DNA of 64,000 nt from JBLEFH01 sp047345645. Lineage in GTDB: Bacteria > Pseudomonadota > Alphaproteobacteria > Rhodobacterales > Rhodobacteraceae. The position numbers were made by a program, and so were the translations under genes. Shown piece after piece: positions 1 through 7,982 of the stretch. Every line of letters begins with the position of its first letter. The first letter of the stretch is position 1. A model generated the notes under the pieces. The model was not told the origin of the DNA. It saw nothing but the letters and a program-made list of their open reading frames with translations, and made no database searches. The stretch is taken from NCBI GenBank assembly GCA_047345645.1, contig JBLEFH010000002.1; one strand, written 5' to 3'.

Positions 1-17
1 GTTCCGGTTAGACAACG

Positions 18-50
18 AAAAAAGCGCGCCTCATTCGGCGCGCTTTTTTT
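18..50. terminator. Bidirectional intrinsic terminator downstream of mipZ
   Basis: A G/C stem (GCGCGCC / GGCGCGC) with a 6-nt loop is flanked by an A-run on the left and a T7 run on the right, so it can terminate transcription on both strands. It lies just past the mipZ stop codon; the gene it serves on the plus strand is outside the window. Confidence 0.85.
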
Positions 51-67
51 GTTGGCGATAGGATGGT

Positions 68-877
68 TTAGATCGTCACATCCGGCGCAGGCAGGTTCAG
101 CCCGCTCATCAAATCACGCAATTCCTGCCGCGCGGCGATGTTGGAGAGACTGAGCTTGCCCGTCTGCAACTGCTTCAGGTCCAGCAACGTCAGCCCGTTC
201 AGGAACATCTCGCGGAAAATTACGCGCTCGCTCATGCCGGGCAGCAGCCGGAAGCCGATCCGCTTCTGCAAATCCTTCAGCGCTGCGCCGACCTTGCGTT
301 TGTTATGGGCGTTCTGCACGGCCATGCGGTTGCGCAGCACCACCCAGTCGAGCGGCGGCAGACCCGCCGCGGCGCGGTCCTGCCGCGCATTCCACACCAT
401 TTCGGAATAAATCGACGGCCCCATGACCCGCCCGCTCACCGGATCGAGCCGGGCCAGCAGGTCGAAATCAATCAGCGAGTCATTCATTGGCGTGACCAGC
501 GTATTCGCCGCACTATGCGCCATCCGGGCGTAATGGGTGTCCGCACCGGGGCAGTCGATCAGCGCGAACTCACAGCCCTCGCTGCGGAACTGCTCCAGAA
601 TCTCGCCAAATTGCGCCCGGTCAGACTCCTCGGCGGCCTTGCGGCTGTCATCCTGACTCGGTTTCAACGTCCCGCGCACCGGCATCGGGAGCGTCACCTG
701 CTCTCGCGTGATAAACGCCTGCCGGTTGTCGAGATAGCGAAACAGGCTCTGCTGGCGCAGGTCGAGATCCATCGCGCCGACGGCATAGCCCGCCCGCGTC
801 AGGGCTGTGATCACATGCATCGCGGTGGTGGATTTCCCCGACCCGCCTTTTTCGTTTCCAAAAACGATCACGTGCAT
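68..877 (-). CDS. mipZ: MipZ-type division-plane positioning ATPase (ParA/MinD superfamily)
   Basis: 269-residue soluble P-loop ATPase. The N terminus has the deviant Walker A of the ParA/MinD group (KGGSGKST, residues 10-17), followed by MDLDLRQQSL near 36-45 and the Walker B-like FALIDCPGA at 104-112. The LIDCPGADTHYARMAHS stretch and the overall length match MipZ rather than chromosomal ParA, which normally sits beside parB; no parB is present here. In Caulobacter, MipZ forms a bipolar gradient through ParB and blocks FtsZ polymerisation away from midcell. The gene is monocistronic, ending at a strong terminator. The ATG at 877 is the only start that keeps the full Walker A. The role is inferred from family resemblance. 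Confidence 0.85.
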   Translation of the reverse strand: MHVIVFGNEKGGSGKSTTAMHVITALTRAGYAVGAMDLDLRQQSLFRYLDNRQAFITREQVTLPMPVRGTLKPSQDDSRKAAEESDRAQFGEILEQFRSEGCEFALIDCPGADTHYARMAHSAANTLVTPMNDSLIDFDLLARLDPVSGRVMGPSIYSEMVWNARQDRAAAGLPPLDWVVLRNRMAVQNAHNKRKVGAALKDLQKRIGFRLLPGMSERVIFREMFLNGLTLLDLKQLQTGKLSLSNIAARQELRDLMSGLNLPAPDVTI

Positions 878-955
878 GCGATTCCCCTTTCTGTTCGGAC
901 GCTATGAATGCGACGGACGGGCGGGAAGTGCAATGGGGCAGGGCGGAGGGCGGCG

Positions 956-2080
956 TTACGTCCGCGCCACTTGCCGCGCGAGGGCGGCGATCAGGTCGGT
1001 GCGGGTGACGATCCCGACGAGGGTTTCGCCTTCCAGAACCGGCACCGCGTCCACATCGCCATCGGCCATCAGCGGCAGTAACGCACTGATCGGCGTGGCT
1101 TTTACGGCTTTCGGCGTGTCGCTGCGCATGACGCTTTCGGCACGGCGGCGCGCGTCGCCGTCGCGCGCGCGAAGCCGGTCGAACGCGCCGGAGACGCCAT
1201 GGCGGTAATCCGCGACCGCGATGAGGTCCATCTGAAAGATAATGCCGAGATAGCGGTCGTCGCGGGTGACGGGCAGGGAGGTGAAGCGGTGGCGGGTGAA
1301 CATCGCGGCGAGGGCGGAGAGCGACGTCTCCGGCGTCACGGTCACGAGGTCGCGGGACATGATGTCGCCAGCGGTGAGCGGGCCGACGCTGTGGCTCGCC
1401 GCCTGGAGCTCTGCCGCGCCGATCAGCCGGGCAAGGTCCTCGACGCCGAGGTTGAAGGATTGGCGATAGCGTTCGAGAATCCCGACCAATTCTTCCTCGC
1501 TGAGGCCAAGGCGCTCAGCGGGTTCGGCGTCCTCGGTGCCATGGGTGTTCGGATCATCAAACTGGCGGAACGGGTAGTGCCGGCCCGTGAGGCGCGCGTA
1601 GAGGGCGGCGAGCAGGACGAGGGCAATCGTTCCGGCGGCGATCGGCGCGAGGGCGAAGCGGAAGCCCAGTTCGGCGACGGCGTCCGGGCTCATCGCGGCG
1701 GTCATGGCGACGGCGCCCGCGGGTGGATGGATGGCGCGGCAGAGGATGGTCGCGGTGATCGCGAGGCCAACCGCGAGAGCAATCCGCAGTGCTGGATCGG
1801 CGACGGTCAGGCAGACCGCAACGCCAACGAGTGCCGCGACCGTGTTGCCGACAACCGCATTCCATGGCTGGGCGAGCGGGCTGTTGGGGACCGCGAAGAG
1901 CAGCACGGAACTGGCTCCGAAGGGCGCGACGAGATAGAGGCCGGTTTGCAAATCGATGCCGGGGGAGAGCAGGAACAGCCCCGCAATCCCGAGGCCGAGC
2001 AGCGCGCCAAGACCGGCGCGGACCGCCTCACGGGGTCCGGCATGGGCGGCGGCGGGCGCGAGGGAGCGGAAGATCTGCAC
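956..2080 (-). CDS. HPP-family integral membrane protein with C-terminal tandem CBS domains
   Basis: 374 residues. The first ~165 residues form about five hydrophobic helices and contain the signature HPP motif at 118-120 (in AIHPPAGAVAM). A linker leads to two CBS units, about 238-295 (beginning MSRDLVTVTPE) and 310-370 (beginning MRSDTPKAV and ending in GIVTRTDLIAALA). CBS pairs usually bind adenine nucleotides and regulate an attached transporter or enzyme. HPP proteins have been linked to nitrite transport in plastids and cyanobacteria, but the substrate here is unknown. The gene stands alone, about 130 nt from rpmE upstream and 78 nt from mipZ downstream. Family assignment is firm; function is not. 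Confidence 0.8.
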   Translation of the reverse strand: MQIFRSLAPAAAHAGPREAVRAGLGALLGLGIAGLFLLSPGIDLQTGLYLVAPFGASSVLLFAVPNSPLAQPWNAVVGNTVAALVGVAVCLTVADPALRIALAVGLAITATILCRAIHPPAGAVAMTAAMSPDAVAELGFRFALAPIAAGTIALVLLAALYARLTGRHYPFRQFDDPNTHGTEDAEPAERLGLSEEELVGILERYRQSFNLGVEDLARLIGAAELQAASHSVGPLTAGDIMSRDLVTVTPETSLSALAAMFTRHRFTSLPVTRDDRYLGIIFQMDLIAVADYRHGVSGAFDRLRARDGDARRRAESVMRSDTPKAVKATPISALLPLMADGDVDAVPVLEGETLVGIVTRTDLIAALARQVART

Positions 2081-2159
2081 GGGCGGGCCTCATGAATTTG
2101 CGCGCAAAATTTCAGGCTTTCGGGCCAAGTGCAAGGGCGCAGCGGCGCACGCCCCCAAA

Positions 2160-2191
2160 ACAAAAACGCGCCCCGAGCGGAGCGCGTTTCC
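2160..2191 (-). terminator. Intrinsic terminator of the ffh-rpmE operon
   Basis: Read on the minus strand, a stem AAACGCGC / GCGCGTTT encloses a short GC loop and is followed by TTTTTGTTTT. It lies about 20 nt after the rpmE stop and closes the translation operon. Confidence 0.75.
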
Positions 2192-2210
2192 AAATCCGTT
2201 TGCGGGCTGC

Positions 2211-2432
2211 TTAGAAGCCGAGGCCTTCGAATTTCTTTTTGAACTTCGACACACGGCCGCCGGTGTCCATCAGGCGGGTCGAGCCGCCGGTCCATGCCGG
2301 ATGCGAGTTCGGGTCAATGTCGAGGTTGAGCGTGTCGCCCTCTTTGCCCCAGGTCGAGCGCATCTCGATGGTCGTGCCGTCGGTCATCTTGACTTCGATG
2401 GTGTGGTATTCGGGATGAATGTCTTTTTTCAT
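2211..2432 (-). CDS. rpmE: 50S ribosomal protein L31
   Basis: 73 residues beginning MKKDIHPEYHTIEVKMTDG and ending in a lysine-rich FKKKFEGLGF, typical of L31. It lacks the CxxC zinc ligands of the C+ form (no cysteine in the protein), so it is a zinc-independent type. L31 forms part of intersubunit bridge B1b on the 50S. It is the last gene of the ffh-to-rpmE operon, 11 nt after rplS, and is followed by an intrinsic terminator. Confidence 0.95.
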   Translation of the reverse strand: MKKDIHPEYHTIEVKMTDGTTIEMRSTWGKEGDTLNLDIDPNSHPAWTGGSTRLMDTGGRVSKFKKKFEGLGF

Positions 2433-2443
2433 GGTCTCGTCCC

Positions 2444-2830
2444 TTACTCAGCCGCTTTTGCCTTGGGGGCGCGGTAGTTGGTTTTCTCGGCGATACGGGC
2501 GGATTTACCACGGCGCGAGCGCAGGTAATACAGCTTCGCACGGCGGACACGGCCGCGGCGAACAACGGTGATCGCGTCGATATTCGGGCTGTGCAGCGGG
2601 AAGATACGCTCGACGCCTTCGCCGAAGCTGATCTTGCGCACGGTGAAGGTGCCGTCAACGCCGTGGCCGTTTTTGCGAGCAATCACAACGCCTTCGTAGT
2701 TCTGGACGCGGGTACGGGTGCCCTCGGTCACTTTATAGCCGACGCGGACAGTGTCCCCAGCGGCGAAATCCGGGATCTCTTTGCCAAGCTCGGCAAGATG
2801 TTCTTTTTCCAGCTCTTTGAGCAGGTTCAT
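2444..2830 (-). CDS. rplS: 50S ribosomal protein L19
   Basis: 128 residues. The L19 fold is clear: MNLLKELEKEHLAEL at the start, FAAGDTVRVGYKVTEG and RVQNYEGVVIARKNG in the beta core, and VRRGRVRRAKLYYLR near the end. L19 sits at the 30S-50S interface. The ATG overlaps the trmD stop by 4 nt (ATGA), implying translational coupling. The C-terminal extension after RSRRGKSARIAEK is rich in lysine and alanine, as is common in alphaproteobacteria. Confidence 0.97.
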   Translation of the reverse strand: MNLLKELEKEHLAELGKEIPDFAAGDTVRVGYKVTEGTRTRVQNYEGVVIARKNGHGVDGTFTVRKISFGEGVERIFPLHSPNIDAITVVRRGRVRRAKLYYLRSRRGKSARIAEKTNYRAPKAKAAE

Positions 2831-3696
2831 GGCTTTTCTCCTCTCGGCTTCACGGCCGATTGTTCTGCGCGTCCCGAGAGCTCTTGGTCTCCACCGTGGT
2901 CCCCGAGATGGGCCCGCCAGAGGTCAGGTCGACGTTCCTTGGTCAGCTCCTCTGAACAGGCGCGCCGCCATGCGGCGATCTTCGCGTGATGTCCGGAAAG
3001 GAGAATTTCCGGGATCGTGCGCCCTTCCCATTCAGCGGGTCTGGTATAGTGCGGGTGCTCCAAAAGGCCGGAGGAAAAGCTTTCCTCAATGGTCGAATCG
3101 GCGTTCCCAAGAACCTGCGGTATAAGGCGAACCGTCGCGTCAATCAAGGCCATTGCCGGGATTTCGCCGCCCGTCAGGACGAAATCTCCGAGCGAGACTT
3201 CCATGATGTTGCGCGCCTCGATCACACGCTCGTCGACGCCCTCGAAACGGCCGCAGAGAAGCGTGACGCCGGGACCGTCTGCGAGGGTCTGCGCCATGGC
3301 CTGCGTGAAGGGTTTGCCGCGCGGCGAGAGATAGAGGACGGGCCAGTTTTCCGGCGTGTCGCGCCCGGCGAAATCCACCGCGCGGGCGACCACATCGGGG
3401 CGCAGCACCATGCCCGCGCCGCCGCCTGCGGGGGTGTCGTCCACATTGCGGTGCTTGCCGGTGGCAAAAGCGCGGATGCCGATCGGCTCCAGCCCCCAAA
3501 GCCCGTCTTTCAAGGCCTTACCCGTGAGCGAGCCACCGAGCGGGCCGGGGAACATGTCGGGGAAAAGGGTGAGAACCCGCGCCGTCCAGCGGTCCGGGCC
3601 GGAGCGGCCTGTCTCCGCCAAAAGATCGCTCGGTGTCAGGCTGGGGCGGACCGGGACGCGGCCATGGGAGCGGGCCGGGGTCTCGTCGTCACTCAT
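2827..3696 (-). CDS. trmD: tRNA (guanine-37-N1)-methyltransferase
   Basis: 289 residues from the ATG at 3696 (MSDDETPARSHG), which overlaps the rimM stop by 8 nt. An in-frame ATG at 3825 also exists but would place 43 residues of translated rimM antisense-frame sequence in front. The SPOUT methyltransferase core begins at VLTLFPDMFPGPLGGS. It includes DDTPAGGGAGMVLRPDV, the trefoil-knot AdoMet segments VLYLSPRGKPFTQ, LLCGRFEGVDERVIE and SLGDFVLTGGEIPAM, and the C-terminal HPHYTRPAEWEG motif. The enzyme methylates G37 next to the anticodon and prevents +1 frameshifting. The N-terminal extension before the core is longer than in E. coli TrmD. Confidence 0.95.
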   Translation of the reverse strand: MSDDETPARSHGRVPVRPSLTPSDLLAETGRSGPDRWTARVLTLFPDMFPGPLGGSLTGKALKDGLWGLEPIGIRAFATGKHRNVDDTPAGGGAGMVLRPDVVARAVDFAGRDTPENWPVLYLSPRGKPFTQAMAQTLADGPGVTLLCGRFEGVDERVIEARNIMEVSLGDFVLTGGEIPAMALIDATVRLIPQVLGNADSTIEESFSSGLLEHPHYTRPAEWEGRTIPEILLSGHHAKIAAWRRACSEELTKERRPDLWRAHLGDHGGDQELSGRAEQSAVKPRGEKP

Positions 3697-4228
3697 CGCT
3701 CTGCACCGGATCGCCCTCCGGCTCCCCGGTTTCCTCGGGCGGATCGGCGATGATGCGGCCCGCGGCGAGATCCACCGTCGGCACGGCCGCTTGCGTGAAG
3801 GGCAGAAGGCGCGGCGAAGCGCCATGCGCGGCGACTTCGAGAAAATCGCCCGCCCCGTGGTTATGCACCGCCTTCACCTTGCCAAGCTTCACCCCGCCGG
3901 TGTCATAGACCTCAAGGCCAATGAGATCGGCATGGTAAAACTCGTCATCAGGGAGCGAGGGCAGGGCATCGCGCGGCGCATAAAGGCGGGTGCCGCGCAT
4001 CGCGTCGGCGGCCTCCTTGCTCGGCACACCCGACAGGCGCACCGCAAAGCCGCCCTTGATCGGGCGCAGCGCGGAGAGCGTGTAGCTCTTGCCCGCCTGA
4101 TCCTTCAGCGGACCATAGCTGGCAATGTCCTCGGGCTCGGCGCAAAAGCTCTTGATCCGGGTCTCGCCCTTCACACCGAAGGCCCCGACAATTGCGCCGA
4201 CGCATACCAGATCTTTTGCCATTCCCAT
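3689..4228 (-). CDS. rimM: Ribosome maturation factor RimM
   Basis: 179 residues. The N-terminal RimM domain (VCVGAIVGAFGVKGETRIKSF) is followed by a PRC-barrel domain containing the EFYHADLIGLEVYDTGG and HNHGAGDFLEV motifs; LLPFTQAAVP also matches the family. RimM binds S19 and helps assemble the 30S head. The acidic C-terminal tail (PPEETGEPEGDPVQSDE) overlaps the start of trmD. A hairpin separates it from rpsP upstream, so rimM-trmD-rplS-rpmE may be expressed at a lower level than rpsP. Confidence 0.95.
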   Translation of the reverse strand: MGMAKDLVCVGAIVGAFGVKGETRIKSFCAEPEDIASYGPLKDQAGKSYTLSALRPIKGGFAVRLSGVPSKEAADAMRGTRLYAPRDALPSLPDDEFYHADLIGLEVYDTGGVKLGKVKAVHNHGAGDFLEVAAHGASPRLLPFTQAAVPTVDLAAGRIIADPPEETGEPEGDPVQSDE

Positions 4229-4240
4229 GCTCCCAAAGCG

Positions 4241-4267
4241 AAAAAAGGGGCCAAGCGGCCCCCTTTT
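4241..4267 (-). terminator. Intra-operon hairpin between rpsP and rimM
   Basis: On the minus strand the stem AAAGGGGGCC / GGCCCCTTTTTT with a 4-nt loop and terminal T6 follows the rpsP stop within a few bases. It looks like a partial terminator that would raise S16 output relative to RimM and TrmD; read-through is required for the downstream genes unless they have a separate promoter. Confidence 0.65.
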
Positions 4268-4270
4268 GGA

Positions 4271-4705
4271 TTACTCGCTGGCCTCTTCGGCGGGTGCCTC
4301 TTCAGCGGGCGCTTCCTCAGCCGGAGCCTCGGCAGCGGCCTTGGCATCAGCTTCCGCCTGCTTGCGGGCCTCTTCCTTGTCCGCTTTTTCCTGCGCGCGC
4401 TGCTGCGCGGCTTTGCCCGGCTCGGCTTTCTTGGGGTTGTTGCGCTCCTTCTTCTCGATCTCGCCAGCCGCTTCGAGGAAGCGCGAGATACGGTCGGTCG
4501 GCTGCGCGCCCTGCTCCAGCCAATGCTTCACGCGCTCCATGTTCATCTTCACGCGCTCTTCGCTGTCTTTCGGGAGCAGCGGATTATAGGTGCCGAGCTT
4601 CTCGATGAAGCGGCCGTCGCGGGGCGAGCGGCTGTCGGAGGCGACGATCGAATAGAACGGACGCTTTTTGGAGCCACCACGGGCCAGACGGATTTTGATA
4701 GCCAT
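4271..4705 (-). CDS. rpsP: 30S ribosomal protein S16 with long acidic Ala/Glu tail
   Basis: 144 residues, against about 80 for E. coli S16. Residues 1-80 are conserved S16 (IKIRLARGGSKKRPFYSIV, FIEKLGTYNPL, RVKHWLEQGAQPTDR). The remaining ~60 are low-complexity, first lysine/alanine-rich and charged, then a tandem EEAPA repeat to the stop. Extended S16 tails are common in alphaproteobacteria. S16 is an early assembly protein of the 30S body. Its ATG overlaps the chorismate mutase stop by 1 nt (TAATG). Confidence 0.96.
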   Translation of the reverse strand: MAIKIRLARGGSKKRPFYSIVASDSRSPRDGRFIEKLGTYNPLLPKDSEERVKMNMERVKHWLEQGAQPTDRISRFLEAAGEIEKKERNNPKKAEPGKAAQQRAQEKADKEEARKQAEADAKAAAEAPAEEAPAEEAPAEEASE

Positions 4706-5013
4706 TATTCTTCTCCTGAATTTTGGAATGACTGATGGTTTTTGACGACTTCCGCGATGATGAAGTTGAGAAACTTCTCCGCGAATTCGGGGTCGAGATC
4801 GGCGTCGCGGGCAAGCCGCTGGAGCCGTTCGATCTGCGCCGCTTCCCGGTCCGGGTCAGCGGGCGGCAGCGCATGGGTCGCCTTGAGGCGGCCCACACCC
4901 TGCGTATGCTTGAAACGCTCGGCGAGCGTGTAGACGAGGATCGCGTCGAGCCGGTCAATGCTCTCGCGATGCTCGCGCAGGATTTCGGCAGCTTTTTTTA
5001 CGGTATCGGTCAT
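4705..5013 (-). CDS. Chorismate mutase, AroQ class
   Basis: 102-residue all-helical AroQ-type protein. The features are HRESIDRLDAILVYTLAER (the IDxLDxxLxxLLxxR pattern) and FKHTQGVGRLKATHALPP with the catalytic lysine region, then a C-terminal helix with FAEKFLNFIIAEVVKNH. It converts chorismate to prephenate for phenylalanine and tyrosine synthesis. Its place inside the ribosomal operon, overlapping the upstream GNAT gene by 4 nt and rpsP by 1 nt, couples it to ribosome production. Family identification is good; no biochemical evidence can be seen here. Confidence 0.88.
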   Translation of the reverse strand: MTDTVKKAAEILREHRESIDRLDAILVYTLAERFKHTQGVGRLKATHALPPADPDREAAQIERLQRLARDADLDPEFAEKFLNFIIAEVVKNHQSFQNSGEE

Positions 5014-5525
5014 GCGGCCTCCTGCGGGGCGGGGTGACGGTAGACGAGGCTGGGATGCGTGCCTGGTGCCGCCGCGTTCGGATCAATCACCGCGCCGAGA
5101 CGCTCCGCAAGAGCGCGCGAGCGGGTGTTGTCCGGGTCGATATAGCTGACAGCCGTGGTCCAGCCGAGGCGGGTGTAAGCATCCTCAAGCGCTGCGCGGG
5201 CGGCTTCAAACGCATAGCCTTTGCCTTCGAAAGCGGGGTCGAGAACCATCCAGCCGATTTCGTTTTCGGGCCAGTCCGGGGGCGACCATGGACCAACGAG
5301 TGCAAGCGCGGTGTCATCCTCCTTGGTGGTGACGATCCACATACCGAAGCCGAAAATCTGCCAATGGCCAACGCCATAGGCGAATTTGCGCCACGCATCC
5401 TTCAGATTATGCGGCCCGCCGATGCCCTTCGAGCGCTCGGACAGCGCGAAGGCGTGGAACTGCGGCCAATCCTTGCCTTCGGACCTGCGCAAAACCAGCC
5501 GTTCTGTGGTGAGTGTCTCGGTCAT
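5010..5525 (-). CDS. GNAT-family N-acetyltransferase (RimJ/RimL-like)
   Basis: 171 residues. It begins with the RimJ/RimL-type signature TLTTERLVLRRSEGKDWPQF. The acetyl-CoA region is around ENEIGWMVLDPAFEGKGYAFEAARA, where the usual Q/RxxGxG/A loop reads EGKGYA. A late AVSYIDPDNTRSRALAERLGA motif follows, as is common in this subfamily. Neighbours overlap it by 4 nt on both sides (ffh upstream, chorismate mutase downstream). The position among ribosomal genes makes a ribosomal or translation-factor substrate plausible but unproven. Confidence 0.85.
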   Translation of the reverse strand: MTETLTTERLVLRRSEGKDWPQFHAFALSERSKGIGGPHNLKDAWRKFAYGVGHWQIFGFGMWIVTTKEDDTALALVGPWSPPDWPENEIGWMVLDPAFEGKGYAFEAARAALEDAYTRLGWTTAVSYIDPDNTRSRALAERLGAVIDPNAAAPGTHPSLVYRHPAPQEAA

Positions 5526-6976
5526 TTCTTCTTCCCGAGGCCTCCGAGCGGCGGCAGGCCCTGCGGCATTTGCGGCATCCCTGCGCCGCCGGGCATCCCG
5601 CCCATCGGAGGCATCCCGCCGCCTTTGCCCATGAGTTGCCCCATCATGCCGCGCAGCATCCCCTTGCCGCCCTGCTTGCCGAGCTTTTTCATCATGTCGC
5701 CCATTTGGCGCTGCATTTTCAAAAGCTTGTTGAGATCTGAGACCTCCATCCCGGCCCCTGCGGCGACGCGTTTCTTACGGCTCGCCTGCATGAGTTGCGG
5801 GTTGGCGCGTTCCATTTTGGTCATGGAGTTGATGAGGGCGATTTGCTGGCGCAGGACCTTGTCGTCCATCCCGGCCTCGTCCATCTGCTTGGCGAGTTTG
5901 CCCATGCCCGGCATCATTCCCATGACGCCCTGCATCCCGCCCATCTTGATCATCTGTTCAAGCTGGGATTTCAGGTCGTTCATGTTGAACTGGCCCTTCT
6001 GGAAGCGCTTCATCATGCGCTCGGCCTGTTCGGCCTCCAGCGTTTCCTGTGCCTTCTCGACGAGGCTGACAATGTCGCCCATGCCGAGGATCCGGCCCGC
6101 GACGCGGCTTGCGTGGAATTCTTCCAGCGCGTCCATTTTCTCGCCGAGGCCGACGAATTTGATCGGCTTGCCCGTGACCGCGCGCATCGAGAGCGCCGCA
6201 CCGCCGCGCCCGTCGCCGTCCATCCGGGTGAGGACCACGCCGGAAATGCCGATTTGCCCGTCAAATTGTTCGGCCACATTCACCGCGTCCTGACCCGTCA
6301 GGCCATCGACGACGAGAAGCGTCTCGCGCGGCGTGGTGGAGTCGCGCACCGCCTCGACTTCGGCCATCAGTTCCGCGTCGATATGAAGGCGGCCCGCCGT
6401 GTCGAGCATGAACACATCATAGCCGCCGAGCGTCGCCTGCTGCTTGGCGCGCTTGGCAATATCGACCGCCGACTGGCCCATCACGATAGGGAGCGTGTCG
6501 ACGCCGATCTGCTGCCCCAGCACCGCAAGCTGCTCCATCGCCGCCGGACGGCGGGTGTCGAGAGAGGCCATGAGGACCTTTTTGCCCTCTCGATCCTTGA
6601 GCCGTTTGGCGAGTTTCGCCGTGGTTGTCGTCTTACCGGAGCCTTGCAGGCCGACCATCAGGATCGGGGCCGGGGGCGAGGAAATCTTGAGCTGGCCCGC
6701 CGTCTCATCATCGCCCGCGAGCATATCCACCAGCTCATCATGAACGAATTTCACGACCATCTGGCCGGGGGTGACGGATTTCAGCACCGCTTGGCCGGTC
6801 GCCTTGTCGGTCACGCGCTTGACGAAATTGCGGACCACGGGGAGCGAGACATCCGCCTCCAGAAGCGCCGTGCGCACCTCGCGCATCGCCGTTTTCACAT
6901 CTCCTTCGGAGAGCGCACCCTGTTTGGTCAGCCGGTCAAAGACACCGCCCAAGCGATCTGACAGATTTTCAAACAT
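5522..6976 (-). CDS. ffh: Signal recognition particle GTPase Ffh (SRP54)
   Basis: 484 residues from the ATG at 6976 (MFENLSDRLGGVFDRLTKQG); a 20-residue in-frame extension to 7036 lacks family similarity. The N domain (1-95) is followed by the G domain with P-loop GLQGSGKTT (109-117), DTRRPAAMEQL, DTAGRLHID and LTRMDGDGRGGAA. The methionine-rich M domain ends in a Met/Gly-rich tail that is longer than in E. coli. Ffh with 4.5S RNA targets nascent membrane proteins to FtsY/SecYEG. It is the first gene of the eight-gene operon; about 175 nt of non-coding DNA lies upstream and should hold the promoter. Confidence 0.97.
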   Translation of the reverse strand: MFENLSDRLGGVFDRLTKQGALSEGDVKTAMREVRTALLEADVSLPVVRNFVKRVTDKATGQAVLKSVTPGQMVVKFVHDELVDMLAGDDETAGQLKISSPPAPILMVGLQGSGKTTTTAKLAKRLKDREGKKVLMASLDTRRPAAMEQLAVLGQQIGVDTLPIVMGQSAVDIAKRAKQQATLGGYDVFMLDTAGRLHIDAELMAEVEAVRDSTTPRETLLVVDGLTGQDAVNVAEQFDGQIGISGVVLTRMDGDGRGGAALSMRAVTGKPIKFVGLGEKMDALEEFHASRVAGRILGMGDIVSLVEKAQETLEAEQAERMMKRFQKGQFNMNDLKSQLEQMIKMGGMQGVMGMMPGMGKLAKQMDEAGMDDKVLRQQIALINSMTKMERANPQLMQASRKKRVAAGAGMEVSDLNKLLKMQRQMGDMMKKLGKQGGKGMLRGMMGQLMGKGGGMPPMGGMPGGAGMPQMPQGLPPLGGLGKKK

Positions 6977-7153
6977 GCGCCTCTCCTTTCGCGAGCGAAC
7001 CAATGCGGCAAAGCGGTAAAGCACCCGTGGGCGCAACGCGCTGACGGGTGGCGATCCAGCCTTATAGCATGGACCGGAAGGCTATACACCGACCGGGATT
7101 TGGACCGAGCAGTTAAAGGGGAGGCGGGTGCGAGTCAAGCCCCGCCGAGGGTG

Positions 7154-7531
7154 TTACCGCTCGACAGTGCCGAAGAAATAGCAGCTTTTGTTGTAATAGC
7201 TGCAATCGCCATTGCCTTGCGTGATGGTGTAGCGGCCCGCGTTCTCGGTAATATGCAGCTCGCAGGTGGGGCTGTTCGGCTGGTCCGGGGTCATCAGCAC
7301 GGCGCGGAGCGCACCGGGGCGCACGCGGTGGAATTTGCCCTTGCCTTCACCCGCGCATTGCTGGGCTTTCACGTCGATGGCGAAATCCTGGCTCGGGCCG
7401 AATTTCACGCGCATGTCGCGGGCGGGGTCGGTGTCGCGATACTCACCGCGCGGCAGATCCTGTGCCATCACCGGAGCCGCGAGAAGCGGGGTTGCGAGAA
7501 GGGCGATCACTGCCAGACTTTTCTTAATCAT
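7154..7531 (-). CDS. Small secreted protein with four cysteines, unknown function
   Basis: 125 residues from the ATG at 7531 (MIKKSLAVIALLATPLLAA), chosen because it opens a classical signal peptide (cleavage probably after AAPVMAQ, residue 24) and has GAGG about 7 nt upstream. The ORF extends to 7642 in frame, but that part has no signal sequence. The mature ~100-residue domain has Cys at 59, 90, 110 and 117, consistent with two disulfides in the periplasm, and ends in NKSCYFFGTVER. No family is recognised. It appears monocistronic. Confidence 0.7.
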   Translation of the reverse strand: MIKKSLAVIALLATPLLAAPVMAQDLPRGEYRDTDPARDMRVKFGPSQDFAIDVKAQQCAGEGKGKFHRVRPGALRAVLMTPDQPNSPTCELHITENAGRYTITQGNGDCSYYNKSCYFFGTVER

Positions 7532-7982
7532 ACCTTGCCTCATTTCTTTTAACGCCTTTTTACAGGCACGATCCGGGCCGGACGGCTTTGGGTCAAGCTT
7601 TAGGGTCGCAGAGGTTAATTTTTCGCCAAAGCTGTTGCGCAAAGGCCTTGTTTTCTTGACTTATTTCGGGGTGAGGTGAACCTGCCAAACCGCGTTTCGA
7701 CCGCAAGATAGGGTAGGGCGGCGCGGCGAAAAGGCATGGGCTTGTGCGCGGCCCTAGTCATACGGCGACGGGATACCGCAAGCCCGCCGGGTGTGGCATC
7801 TTTGCGGCGCTCGCGAGCCATCCCGTCCGACCAGACCCATGCCCACCCCAAAAATCCGAATCGCGCGCAAACCGCCGCCGCGCATAGCGGCCATGCGTTC
7901 AGCGCGGATTGACTCCCGACCGCATTAACGATTTTCTGCGGCCAAACTGTTAGCGCTATCTTTACATTCAAAGGAGACGGTC
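7532..7982. other. Intergenic region between divergent genes, no gene recognised
   Basis: About 450 nt separate the secreted-protein start (minus) from the MFS start (plus). An in-frame minus-strand ORF at 7615-7971 exists, but its composition (repeated Arg, Ala and Trp runs, no domain) looks like noise. TTGACT-like hexamers occur near 7656 and 7909 on the plus strand without convincing -10 partners. The MFS gene has an AAAGGAG site before its ATG. No tRNA or other structural RNA was recognised. Confidence 0.5.

Noticed and set aside
187..410. Plus-strand ORFs opposite mipZ
   Set aside because: Shadow frames of a conserved ATPase; no start sites or domains.
1199..2095. Plus-strand 298-codon ORF opposite the HPP-CBS gene
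   Set aside because: Shadow frame: almost entirely charged and Gly/Ala-rich, with no predicted fold.
7615..7971. Minus-strand 118-codon ORF
   Set aside because: Composition is Arg/Ala/Trp noise with no domain; it covers what looks like a promoter region between divergent genes.
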